Assembly (NCBI GenBank): GCA_029448655.1
Contig: JACCLO010000022.1
Span: 62,001-126,000, forward strand
Source: Wolfiporia cocos
Taxonomy: Eukaryota > Basidiomycota > Agaricomycetes > Polyporales > Phaeolaceae
Reading direction: 5' to 3'
DNA length: 64,000 bases
Shown: one piece after another, positions 32,702-42,880 of the stretch
Layout: each line of letters begins with the position of its first letter
How positions within the stretch are numbered: the stretch's first letter is position 1
The notes under the pieces: generated by a model
Told to the model about the DNA's origin: nothing
The model's database searches: none
The model's input: only the letters and a program-made list of their open reading frames with translations
Position numbers and translations under genes: made by a program

Positions 32702-33401
32702 GACTACGTAAAAGAAGTCTAAGTAAGCTATTCTAGTGGAAATTCACGCGGTCTTCTGTCGGGGCTTATCGTCGCTTCTTGATGTGTCGTGCGCTTATCC
32801 TCCGGCGTCAATGGGCGCTCCGCCCTCAACCGGAGTTAGTGTCGGCGACTGGATGGCGTCTCTCTCACGCTACCAGGTGGGGGATACAGCAGGTCGTCTT
32901 TCCTTGACGCCTGGGAATGCAGGATTTGGGGTATTACACCCCGCATGTGCCCACGCCTCACTCCAGTTAGGTGGCTGCCAGTGTTTAAACCAAACCCATG
33001 CCCTGAGGGACTTAGAGGGCGCCAAGGCCAGAACTCTATCGTTCTGAAGCCGTATCGGCAGCGGTTCTAGGCAGGGCAACTCGTGCCCACCATCCCAACT
33101 CTAAATAGAGTGGCCCCTGTACGCCTGGGGATAGGCGAGAAGGTCGTCTCCGGCCCGGTCAAGAGGTTACACCGTTGCCATCGATTCCCAACATATGGGG
33201 AAAGGCTTGACAGCCAGTCCCCGGTTCTGCTTAAGCCTACGGTCCGGCTATTTGCCCGAAGGCGGTGATCCCCCAGAGCCCACTAAGGATACCCCGCTGC
33301 CTGGCGGCGAGCAGGGGTGCGCAGACGGCGACGAAAACCCCTAAGAAGAAAAAATCCCAGACCCTCCAAGAGGGCGGGGGCGAAAGCGAGTTCTATTCAT
33401 A
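32702..33401 (-). other. Element A leader, non-coding
   Basis: About 700 bases. Next to the primer site is a CCCTC-TTG-GAGGG hairpin, then GCTCTGGGGGATCACCGCC, related to the leader word of B and G2. Short frames on both strands are not convincing. Confidence 0.55.
33389..33400 (-). promoter_or_regulatory. Self-complementary primer-binding site of element A
   Basis: One base inside the 5' LTR. Minus-strand ATGAATAGAACT is the exact reverse complement (12 of 12) of LTR bases 33512-33523 at the presumed transcript start. Confidence 0.82.
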
Positions 33402-33947
33402 TAACACAAGATAACAACTTACTAGTTATGCTTGAGGTTTTGCTGGTTAGGCGAAAGGTAGTAGCTGTTAAGCAGGATACAACACGAGTGTTACTCGATA
33501 GTATGAATGCAATGAATAGAACTGAGGCAATAGCGCTCAGCAAGTCTGGTATATATACATGATAAATAAGACCCCTAACAGTCCTATTAGATAATACTAA
33601 TGTCCGTATTTGTATGTACAAGTCCCCAGCTACCTAAGTACTGAGTAATACGCGATAAATACATATGCCGATCAAAACCGGGATATAGAAAGGCGGCGTA
33701 GGCCGCACGAATGGCGTTTTGCACTCTTGTCATTATAAAGACGGGGCGTGACCAAAGCCCGGTCCGCTGACGTTTATAGGCTGACGGCTTTCGGACGGAA
33801 TGTCCGATTGGCTAGAACTAGACATGTGACTGATGGTAACTAATGAACCAGATAAGCTAGTTATTGGTCTAGAAAGTCGTAGATAATTCGTAGAATTGCC
33901 GGAAAAATAGTAAGAAATATAGGGAAACTAGGAGAATTCTTGTGACA
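33402..33947 (-). repeat. Family A LTR (5' LTR of element A), with internal deletion
   Basis: 546 bases, 73 fewer than the 3' LTR; the gap falls near 33840 where GGTAACTA joins ATGAACCAGATAAG. TSD ATCCA at 33948-33952. Confidence 0.9.
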
Positions 33948-33952
33948 ATCCA

Positions 33953-35480
33953 GTTCCACCCCCTCTTCGTGGTCTGGCCTCCTGGACAGAGGGTCCGCCG
34001 TTAGCATTGTTTTTCCCGGCTTGTGCACCATTTCGAAGTTGAACCTTGTCAGGTACAAACTCCAGCGTGCTTGCCGTCGGGTCAACTTTTGAGCCGATTT
34101 GAAATAAGTCAGGTTCAGGTGATCTGACCATATGACAAATTTCTCCTTGTGTCCTTCTAGATAGTGTCTCCACTCCTCTAGAGCCCTTATTATTGCCAAT
34201 AACTCTTTGTCGTATATCTCGTAATTACGCTCTGGAGCGCTGAGAGACTTCGAGAAAAAGGCAACTGGATGGAATTTTTCATCTGATGGGTCTAATTGTG
34301 ATAGGACTGCTCCTGTTGCAAAATCCGATGCATCGGTTTCCAATCGGAATGGACTTGTGTTGTCCGGGATCCTTAGAATTGGGGCGGACGTAAAAGACTT
34401 TTTCAAATCTTCAAACGCCGCTTGTTCTTCCGTACCCCACTCCCATTTGGTGTTCTTCCTTGTTAGGCTGGTCAATGGTTTTACAACTTCTGAGAAGCCT
34501 TGGATAAATCGTCGGTAGTAGTTTGCAAAACCAACGAAAGATTGAACGTCTTTGACATTTTTGGGGACTGGCCAATCTAGAACTCCTGAGAGTTTTTTAG
34601 GATCCATTTCCACCACCTCCTTTTTTATTATCATTCCGAGATATTCGATGCTATCTTTTTCAAAAAAGCATTTCTTGGGTTTCGCGAAGAGGTCGTTGTC
34701 CTGGAGTGTTTGAAGAACTGCTTTCACAATTCTTCGGTGTTCGCTTAGGTCATTCCCGAACACTAGGATATCGTCCAGGTACACTATTGCATGTCCTTCC
34801 CTGATGAAGTCCGCTAGGATTGTATTCATCATGTGCTGAAAAGTTCCTGGTGCACTGCAGAAGCCAAAGTACATGACCGTGGCTTCGTATAGACCCTGAT
34901 GGGTAATGAATGCTGTTTTCCATTCATCACCCTCCTTGATTCGGACATTGTTGTAACCCCATCGTAAATCAATCTTCGTGAAAATTGAAGCTTGACTTAA
35001 TTGGTCGATTAGGTCGTTGATCCGAGGTATTGGGTATCTATTTTTAACCGTGATGTCGTTTATCTTTCGATAATCGACTGCCATCCTTAGTCCGCCGTCC
35101 TTCTTTGCTACGAAGAAGACGGGGGATGCCACGGGTGACTTGGATTCTCAGATGTACCCCTTTCGGAGTTCCTCCTCTATCCATTGGTCGAGTGAATTTG
35201 CTTGGACCAGGGACATTGGGTACCTTTTTACCGGTCGTGGTAATTCCGTACCTGGAATAAATTCGATTCCATGGTCGTACGGTTTTTGTTCCGGCATCCT
35301 TTCGGATGCTTGTTGGGAGAATACACTGGGTCCGAATTCCCAGTATTCTTTCGGAACTAAAGACTTCCATTTCTGGAGGTCATCATTGTCGAGTTCATCC
35401 TTGGCATCATATTCTTTTGGTGACTTGATTGTCTCTATCAGAACCTGATGCCCTTCTTCCTCTAGATTGTCTAGCCAGGC
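33953..35480 (-). pseudogene. Family C pol, N-terminal part: connector, RT, RNase H; protease missing
   Basis: Continues C pol upstream of the A insertion. RT has F-F-V-A-K-K-D-G, L-R-W-G-Y-N-N and Y-L-D-D near 34780; RNase H has E-T-D-A-S-D and Y-D-K-E-L-L-A. A nonsense codon at 35148-35150 (CGA to TGA in G-Y-I-(R)-E-S) lies just before RT. Upstream is the connector (L-Q-K-W-K-S-L-V-P-K-E-Y-W-E-F-G-P). The aspartic protease expected between gag and connector is absent: sequence passes from the Gag zinc knuckle into W-L-D-N-L-E-E-E within about 100 bases. Confidence 0.82.
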
Positions 35481-36912
35481 GTGACCCCGAACCAGCTGTG
35501 TTTCCCTTGTCGTACTTGGACCCGGGCCGCGGAACAAAGTCCGGGCAATCCTTGTACAGGTGAGCGCCGTCGTGAGTACAGCAGGGCCCTTCGGGACCAC
35601 TTGTGTTGGTGGTCGTAGTGGTGGCGGCTTTTTTGGGCGCCGCTTTTTCTTTTCCCTTCCCCTTGGAGACGCCCTTCTTTTCAGAAGCGATGGCAGTCTC
35701 TTTGGGGGCTTCCTTCTTTTCTTCCTTTTTCTTTTCCTCCTTGAATATACTACCATGCAGCTTTTCAGGGTAGGCCAGCTTGTACAATTCCAGCGCGAGA
35801 TCGACGTATTTGGCCCATTTGGAGGGCACGGTGGCGGGAGACATCCGGAACAGGAGGTTGATGTGGTCCCTAACCTTTTCAGGTAGGATCTCCTTGAACT
35901 CCCGAAGGAGCGTGGTGTTGTCGATTTCCGATAATGTTCCGAGTGTCTTGAACTTCCCGCAGTAAATGAAGAAGTTGGCTTTCACCTTCTCCTTGCCCTT
36001 GTCACTGTAATACTGCTTGATCTCCTTCTCGGTGATCTCCTTGTCCGTTTTCTTGGCGTACTGGTTTAGGATCATCTTTTTGAAGTCCGCCCAAGTACCC
36101 AAGGGTTCTCCGTTCCCTGCTTTTTCAAGTAGGGGGCCCATGTAACAATATGCCTCTCCACTGAGGCGGTAGAGGGCGGTGGTGATCTGTTCCTCGTCGT
36201 TGGCCGGTTTGGTCTTGGAGAAGTATAGACCGAGTTTTTTGATCCACTCCTTTGCCGAGACCTTGCCGTCGGGGCCGGAGAATTCCAGAGGTGCTGGTAC
36301 CTTCTCACGAAGGGTGAAGGGTGCGGCTCCTTGCGGAGCGCTTGCTGCTGCTGCTGGTGCTGGTGTTTGTGATGCAAGTCTTTTGACTTGTGCGATTTTC
36401 CGGGTGAGCCGGTCCTCAAGATCCTGGATACGGGCCTCCTGGAAGAGGACGTAATTGCGGAGCTGGTCAAATTTCTTTGCCAGCTTCTTTACGTCGTACT
36501 CCCCCCAGCGCTTGACGTCTTTTGAGTAAGCGTGTGCTATGCGGGTGGAGGCGTTAACGGTGTCGTTGACGACGTTTGCCAGGACTTGGGGATGGTACCG
36601 GACGGACACTGAGGCGTCCATTGAGCCGAGGATTCTTTCCTCTGCTTGCTCTGCTGTGAGTAGCTGGGGGGCCTCATAGGTCCACCCCGGGGATGCAAAC
36701 GTTCCGAATTCCCGTGGGAACAGGTGAGGTGTGACTTCCTCGCCGTCCTCCTCAGGGTCGCCTTCCTCCTCCTCATTGTCGGAGGGAGGAGGTAGGTGGA
36801 CGTTGAGTTCCGCCGGTGATTGAGTTCCCAGTACATTGTCGACTGGGTTGAGGATGGGGTTGGCACCCGAGCTGGAAGTGGTTGCTGCTGTTGCGGACAT
36901 TGTTCTGTTCAC
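35407..36912 (-). pseudogene. Family C Gag, C-terminus altered by deletion
   Basis: 501 codons from ATG 36912 (M-N-R-T-M-S-A; the second Met fits other gags). Acidic Pro-rich N-terminus; coiled coil near residues 150-190; capsid domain (P-A-P-L-E-F-S-G-P-D-G-K-V-S-A-K-E-W-I, Y-F, K-E-I-K-Q-Y-Y, L-P-E-K-V-R-D); Lys/Glu-rich region; zinc knuckle variant C-x2-H-x3-H-x4-C near 35555-35590. After it the frame runs into sequence that is pol in another frame, because gag end and protease were deleted. It is 110 bases downstream of the C-type ORF0 end. Confidence 0.75.
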
Positions 36913-37022
36913 TTGGTAAGTCTTATATTTCGACTTAGTGGGTTGGAGTAATAGGAAAAATTTTAAAAAGGGTCTGCTGCTGCGCAGTCTGGCATTCTTT
37001 TCATAATTAAAATCGTATATTT

Positions 37023-37725
37023 CTATGCAATTGCCAGAAGTTCCTCGTCTAAGGATAGAACCTTTTCAGGTTCCTCCAGTCCGTAATTAAATACTGTGTT
37101 TATTTCTACGATTTGTTTTATTATTTCTGCCTGTCGCCTTTCCATCCCTTCTAGGGATACCTTTCTCAACTTCTTGCAATGTCCTTCCATATATCTCCAC
37201 ATCCTGTTGACTATTTTTCCACTCCTCGCCCTTTCCTTTAGATTGTCGACTAGGTCTTCTAGATCACAGAACATAGCGTGGAACTTCGTATCGTAGTACA
37301 GATCGAAGTCCAGGTAGTCGATGGAGAGATTGGCGAGTGGAGCGAGACGCTCCAGAGTGGATGTGAGCACCGGCTCTATGTGATCCGCCGCTTGAGTGTA
37401 TCGCTTTTTGCCGAATTTCAAGTCGGGATTGAGGGTCGTGAGAGTCGGAGGGACGCTGGGTCCCTGAACCGGATTGGTGATGCGGAGGGCCAGAGGAATG
37501 GCCTTGCGTGACTGCTTTTTGGCAATCTTCTTGTTGAGTTTGGCGCGAGCGGCAAGGAGTTTGTTGAGCACCTTTTGCTGGAGAAGAGATTGTCGAGCCA
37601 TTATTGACAACTCGAATAACTCCTCTTCCGATCGTACGCGTGGGGTGTACTTGGGTGGTGATTTCGCACGGGGCTTTGGCTTTCCAGCCTTAGTGATGTG
37701 CGCCGGCATTTCTACCGGGATCCAC
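37023..37725 (-). pseudogene. Family C ORF0, C-terminal two-thirds, fused in frame behind G gag
   Basis: The last ~230 residues match ORF0 of the G family (M-P-A-H-I-T-K-A-G-K-P versus M-P-K-H-I-A-E-A-G-K-P; E-D-L-V-D-N-L-K-E-R-A-R-S-G-K-I-x-N-R-M-W-R), ending E-E-L-L-A-I-A at 37023. Its own N-terminus is missing: immediately upstream, in the same open frame, is the zinc-knuckle end of a G-type Gag. Ala/Lys-rich coiled coil in the middle. It shows that C elements also carried ORF0 just upstream of gag. Confidence 0.75.
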
Positions 37726-38818
37726 CAGTGACCTGCGGTGCCAGTGGCGGCATCGCGGCCGGCAGCTGCATCCTTCGCCCTTTGTTCGGCCCGCTGAGCG
37801 GCAGGCACAAACGTTCCGGCTGCCTTGGCGGCCGCAAGCTTAGGACACTTGTTAAAGTAGTGTCCATTTTGCTTGCAGGAAGTGCATACTGCAGTGGCGG
37901 GGTCAGCCGGGGCTTTAGTGGGCGCCTTTCCCTTGTCCTTCTTTTTCTCCGACTTCTTTGCAGAAGTGGAGGACGTCTCCTTCTTTTCAGCAGGTGCCAA
38001 GTCCTTCTTGCCGGCCTTCTTGAATATCGAGCCCTTGATTTTGTCCGGATAAGATGTTTGGTACATCTCCAGAGCGAAGTCAATGAGGGGTTCAATGTTG
38101 GTCGGGGCCTTGAAAAAGGGGGTTTTGCCGAGGACGTTCAAGGTGTCCTTAACCTTTTCGGGGAGTGTTTCGGTGAACTCCCACACCAGGGTCTCATTCG
38201 CGGTTTCGGATAGGCGGCCGAGGGTTTGGAACCGCTCGCAGTAGTTGAAGTAATTCGACTCAGCGAGCTCCTTGCCCTTGGTACCGTAGTAACCGCGGAT
38301 CTCTTTCTTTGCGATTTCCTTGTCTGTCATTTTGCCATATTGGACCATCACCGACTTGGTGAAGTCCTCCCATGTGCTGAGGGGTTCGCCATTTCCTGCC
38401 TTCTTGATGAGAAGCGAAAAGAATTTGTAGGCGTCCCCCGTTACACGGAACAGGGCGGTGGTAATGCGGTCGTGGTCGTCGTAGACCCGGAGAGTGCCGA
38501 AATAGAGGCCCATTTTCTCCACCCATTCCTGGGCAGTCACCTTGCCAGATGACCCTGAGAATTCGGGCGGAGGGGGGATTTTAAGGTTTTGGGGAAGTAC
38601 TGAGGGTGCTATCCCCGTGGGTGCGGATACCGTAGGTGCAGCCGGAGCTGCGGGTGCCAGACTGGGTGCAGCTGGGGCCGGGGGTGACCGGGTGCTGGGG
38701 GCGTTGGGAACGGAGGGATTTTTCGAATCCTCCTGAGTTCCTCATCCGCCTTCTCCATGCGTTCCGCGAAAGCATCCTCGAGGTCGTCGATACAGGAGCG
38801 ATACTCCTTTCGGAGTTC
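37726..38818 (-). pseudogene. Family G Gag (composite element), C-terminal part
   Basis: Capsid domain (P-P-P-E-F-S-G-S-S-G-K-V-T-A-Q-E-W-V-E-K-M-G-L-Y-F, intact T-W-E-D-F-T-K), Lys-rich stretch and canonical CCHC zinc knuckle C-T-S-C-K-Q-N-G-H-Y-F-N-K-C near 37850-37890. It is cut from its N-terminal part (50687-51334) by the solo G LTR carrying G2. A frame break lies near 38740. Downstream it runs without stop into C ORF0. Confidence 0.78.
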
Positions 38819-39484
38819 TGGCACAAACTAGTTGTGGGACTCACACTATAACCTATAAGGCGACTTGAAGTAGTTGCTGGTAGGTTGGTGAGGGAGCTAG
38901 TAGGCGCAAGCAGGTATGATGTGTAACTGAGCAAATGCAAAGAACAAATCTAAGGCTTATCCGCAGTGATAGCCCTACTTATATACATGCTTTGTTTGGT
39001 TACCAGTAGGGGAGCCAAACATGAAGACGGTCTGTGCGCAGACATAACTAATACAGCTAAGTCGTAAACTACAATAGACCATGTGCGCCGGTAATGGCCG
39101 CACCAGTAAGAACGTTTGTTTGGACCGTAGGTCCATGTTGTGAAAGTGGCTGTAGCTATGTTAGTAAGCCAGGCATGTGATAACTATATACCGGTATTGG
39201 GATATGAGTAATCATAAGGGCATTGGCATGTGATAACGAGCGGGCCGCTTATCCTATTGTACTGACATAACCCGGTATCGGGATATGAGTAAGACGCGTG
39301 ACACCGGAGGTTAGTCCGCTGAGTCATTGATGCGTACGAGCGTGTTATGTACGTGTTGTTATGACGGGTGGACGTATACCGCGTTGTGTACGTGTTGTTT
39401 GGTTTAGTGTACGTGTAGACGGGCGCTTAGCAGCGTAAATGTCTACAAGGTCGTAGAAATACCAGATAAATAGGTAAAAATACG
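38819..39484 (-). repeat. Solo LTR, family G (G1), first part
   Basis: Starts TGGCACAAAC (one change from TGACAC) after AGTTC (38814-38818). It is split by G2 inserted at ATACG; the last 33 bases are at 50649-50681, followed by the second AGTTC (50682-50686). Total about 699 bases, full length. Confidence 0.88.
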
Positions 39485-40180
39485 TGTCACAGATTTGGGA
39501 CATGCCACTAATTTTTCCGTAATTTTACCTATTTATCTGGTATTTCTACGACCTTGTAGACATTTACGCTGCTAAGCGCCCGTCTACACGTACACGCAAC
39601 CAAACAACACGTACACAACGCGGTATACGTCCACTTGTCATAACAACACGTACATAACACGTTCGTACGCGTCAATGACTCAGCGGACTAACCCCCGGTG
39701 TCACGCGCCTTACTCATATCCCGATACCGGGCTATGTCAGTACCATTGGATAAGCGGCCCGCTCGTTATCACATGCCAATGCCCTTAGTATTACTCATAT
39801 CCCGATACCGGTATATAGTTATCACGTGCATGGCTTACTAACGTAGCCACGCCACTTCCACAACACGGACCTACGGTCCAAACACGGTTTCTTACTGGTG
39901 CGGCCATTACCGGCGCACATGGTCTATTGTAGTTTACGACTTAGCTGTATTAGTTATGTCTGCGCACAGACCACCTTCATGTTTGGCTCCCTTACTGGTA
40001 ACCAAACAATGCATGTATATAAGTAGGGCTATCGCTACGATAAGCCTTAGATTTGTTCTCTGCTATCGCATAGTTACATAACATTCCTACTGCGCCTACA
40101 AGCGTTTCCTCACCAGCTTCAACAACTCCTTCAAGTCGTTATCAAGCTATAGTGTGAGTCCCACAACCTTGTTTGTGTCA
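39485..40180 (+). repeat. Family G LTR (5' LTR of G2)
   Basis: TGTCACAGATTT to TTTGTGTCA. GCGCACAGACC at 39963, TATATAAG at 40016-40023, presumed transcript start and self-primer AGATTTGTTCT at 40049-40059. Ends with a CACAA/TTGTG-type hairpin. Confidence 0.92.
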
Positions 40181-40182
40181 TA

Positions 40183-40193
40183 AGAACAAATCT
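40183..40193 (+). promoter_or_regulatory. Self-complementary primer-binding site of G2
   Basis: Two bases after the LTR. AGAACAAATCT is the exact reverse complement (11 of 11) of 40049-40059, starting 33 bases after the first T of TATATAAG. The same pairing is kept in the composite G 5' end (55596-55606 with 55728-55738). Confidence 0.87.
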
Positions 40194-41835
40194 CCCCCTA
40201 CCCCCGCCCTTGCGTTTACGCTTGGGTCTGGGTTTCTATCCTACAGGGGCTATTGCTCGTTGCTGCGCACATCCCTGCTCTTGACAAAGAGTTTGGGGTG
40301 ATAGTTGAGATCTGGGGGATACATCGCCATCCTCGGCAGAGGATTGGCAACCAGGGAAGCCACACCGCCTTTTTAGGCAGGAGGCCTACCTAACCCGGAC
40401 TCCAGGGTCAAGGAGACATGGTCCTCGCTGACAAGCTTGGACTATGCGCGGTTAAGACCCGCCTGTGGAAAAAAGGGGACGGTCTGCCTGTGTGCGCCCA
40501 ACCCCCTGTCATGGCAAGCGCTGTTCAGCGCCCCATCACTATCCACAGGGTCATCATTATGATGGCATGGGAATTTTCCAAAGCCGCCTCCCAGGCGTAA
40601 GGGACCTGCTTTGAACCCGTTATGGGAAAAGCAGTGAGGGGGGTGACGTAAAAAATCACCCTGCCATAGGTCACTTGCGGTAGCCAATAGCATAAGTCCT
40701 CCGGGCAGCTCGGCGTGCGAGCATGGGTCAAACGGATTTGGGGCCCCATTGGAAGAGAAGCGCGTAGCCCACTCCTTCGGGATGTGGAGCGTTGCTGTCT
40801 CGCGATCTTGGATCGACAGTGGTTTTTTAGCCCTGATGTGACACCCATGTGGCTACAGACGGCAACCTCATTGTTGAAGCATGGACAGGCTAAGGGATGT
40901 AAAATCCCAGCCACTTTCCAGCACCGTCCCCCCGGGGCGGTGTCGTGTATCCGAATCCCAATCATCTGACCCAGGAACCGGCCTGGCAGTCAGCAACTCT
41001 ACCCCTGGAGTCGGCGCCTCTGACCGTTAGGGTCATGCGAATATCCGCGCCGTCTCGGCACAGGGTTTGCGCGCAACATAAGAGTAATTACGCCCCGTAG
41101 TACACCTTCTTTGCTCCTGAAAAGGAGTCCACTACCCTACCTTACATAATCCCTTCTATTCCTGTTCTTGGACGTATCACTGGGAAACTTCGTGTCACAA
41201 GAAATCCCGGAATAAAGGGGTTCCCTGATGATTTACTCACCTTTATTCTCCAGATATTCGCTACGTTATACCTAGCCGCCCGGGACTGCACGTGCATGGG
41301 AAATAGATAAGCTTCTCCTATCTTATCTCTTACTTAGGTCATGTGGTACGTCACTGGAGTTACCCACGTTACATAGTCATGTGCAGCGTAGTCACAGTGT
41401 GCACAGACCACGCCATTAGGGCAGGTCTTGTAGCTACAGAAGTCTGCGTTTACATGTATATATACTAGGTAGCGTTCTGAGGTACTCCTCAGAACTTATC
41501 TTCTCGTCGTTGGGGGCGCGTCCCCTGGCAACCTTTCAATACCGTCTGCCTTTCTGTCTTTGCGTGCAGGGTCTTAGACGACAAAGCCTGCTACGTCCTA
41601 CTTGGGCGTGGGGGCCTCTATTCATTGCATCCACCTCGTCTTTATTCCTTTACCTGCTAGTCTGTGCAATACGGCAGGGCTCCTCAATAGGAGCGCCTTC
41701 TTGTTCTCCGCCATAGGAGGGTAGGGGGCTATTGGAGTTAGGGATAGGGCGGATATAGAGGTTCCCCGCTAGGGCGGGTGGCACGGTGGTTACCGTGACA
41801 CTTCGTTTCTCATGAAGGCTGCACTTTCTAGAATC
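40194..41835 (+). other. G2 leader, non-coding, interrupted by H solo LTR
   Basis: About 1040 bases of element sequence once the H LTR is set aside. After the primer site: C-rich tract, GCG-TTTA-CGC hairpin, then GATCTGGGGGATACAT as in B. Related sequence is found on the minus strand at 52987-55608. Short ORFs on either strand are not conserved between the copies, so I do not annotate them. Confidence 0.6.
41193..41800 (+). repeat. Solo LTR, family H, in G2 leader
   Basis: 608 bases, TGTCACAAG to ACCGTGACA, TSD CTTCG at 41188-41192 and 41801-41805. Contains GTGCACAGACC, TTAGGGCAG and CATGTATATATA words. The end GTGACA differs by one base from GTGTCA of the copy in B. Confidence 0.92.
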
Positions 41836-42735
41836 ATGCCCCGCGTTACCCGTCGCACCCGTGGCTCCTCCACTGCCCCTTACGTTAAGCCGGCGAAGCG
41901 GTCCCTTCTCAGCCGCATCGACACCGCCGACATTCCTCGGGCAGAGGACGTCACCTACACGCTTCCTGTAAAGGAAGATTACACTGGGAAGCTCCATCTT
42001 TGGGAGATTCCCGTCCACATGCCAAAGCACATCGCTGAGGCTGGGAAACCCGCTCCTCGACCTCCCAAACCAGTTCCGCTCGCTAAGCGTATCTGGACAG
42101 AGGAAGAGAAGCTAGCCGCTTCCATTACCGCCATGGAGAATCTCATCGAACTCCGCGAACTCAACAAGCTCAAGCTCGCCCGCGATAAGCTGAATAAGAG
42201 AATCGCCGCCAAACAAGCCGCCAAGGAAGCCAAGCAAGCAACTTCTTCACTGGCCCTCCGTCTCTCCAGCCCGGCGGCCGGACCTCCCGTTCCGACCAAC
42301 CACAAGATTCTCGACCCTTCCCTCGTCTTCGGGAAGAAGAAGCCTCTCCAAGCATGTGATCAAGTTATTCCCATGCTAGAAGGCACTCTTACTCGTCTCA
42401 CTCCTCTCGCCAACCACCCCCCTAATTACCAAGGCTTCCATATGGAAAACGACATGCGTTTCCATACTATGGTAGTAGAATTAGAGGACTTGGTGGATAA
42501 CGTAAAGGATAGAGCGAGACGGGGGAGGATCACCAACAGAGACTGGAGAATTATGAAAAAGTATTGCAAACAGCTCGGCAATATTTCCTTTTTGGATTGG
42601 CGTACGGACTTGGCTCGAATCGTAGCAGAATGCGTAGCACTACAAATTACTTTTGCCTTCGGTGTAACACCACCTGACAAGGTGGCAGGGCCCTCAACTA
42701 CTTCGGTAGAAGAGGATATACTCGCGATTGTATAG
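41836..42735 (+). CDS. G2 ORF0, unknown accessory protein upstream of gag
   Basis: About 299 residues. I choose ATG 41836 (M-P-R-V-T-R-R) over the in-frame ATG 41812 because the latter depends on sequence next to the H insertion and the homologue at 52374 starts at the matching Met. Basic N-terminus (T-R-R-T-R, K-R-S-L-L-S-R); H-L-W-E-I-P-V-H-M-P-K-H-I; Leu/Lys/Glu-rich coiled coil (about residues 95-140); Pro/Ser linker; helical end with E-L-E-D-L-V-D-N-V-K-D-R-A-R-R-G-R-I-T-N-R-D-W-R; terminal E-E-D-I-L-A-I-V. No known domain. It is intact and 145 bases before gag. Confidence 0.82.
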   Translation: MPRVTRRTRGSSTAPYVKPAKRSLLSRIDTADIPRAEDVTYTLPVKEDYTGKLHLWEIPVHMPKHIAEAGKPAPRPPKPVPLAKRIWTEEEKLAASITAMENLIELRELNKLKLARDKLNKRIAAKQAAKEAKQATSSLALRLSSPAAGPPVPTNHKILDPSLVFGKKKPLQACDQVIPMLEGTLTRLTPLANHPPNYQGFHMENDMRFHTMVVELEDLVDNVKDRARRGRITNRDWRIMKKYCKQLGNISFLDWRTDLARIVAECVALQITFAFGVTPPDKVAGPSTTSVEEDILAIV

Positions 42736-42880
42736 TAGAAATACTATCATCTTTTAACTCTGAAATAGAGTGCAAGTGTGATCTATAATGAAAGTTGCAG
42801 TTTTCAAACCAAATCCCTTCTTAAGAATCTAAGACAATGAGTAACCGGAAACTAACATTCGTCACAAACAGATTCAAAAA

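Larger units (their letters stand above)
12492..33947 (-). mobile_element. Element A: Ty3/Gypsy chromovirus with ORF0 and dUTPase, with nested B and F
   Basis: LTRs at 12492-13110 (3') and 33402-33947 (5'), TSD ATCCA at 12487-12491 and 33948-33952, inside C pol between L-D and N-R-D. Minus-strand order: leader, ORF0 (32701-31886), gag (31734-29503), pol (29506 to 13204), polypurine tract. Insertion of B (19080-29024) and F (14580-16499) cut pol in three. Several nonsense changes show it is dead. The 5' LTR lacks 73 bases present in the 3' LTR. Confidence 0.9.

Noticed and set aside
40181..40200. Conventional tRNA primer-binding site
   Set aside because: No TGG-initiated tRNA 3' complement follows any LTR; the self-complementary match explains the site better.
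40300..41190. Possible structured RNA or tRNA gene in the G leader
   Set aside because: No cloverleaf or A/B box set found; conservation is explained by two copies of the same element leader.
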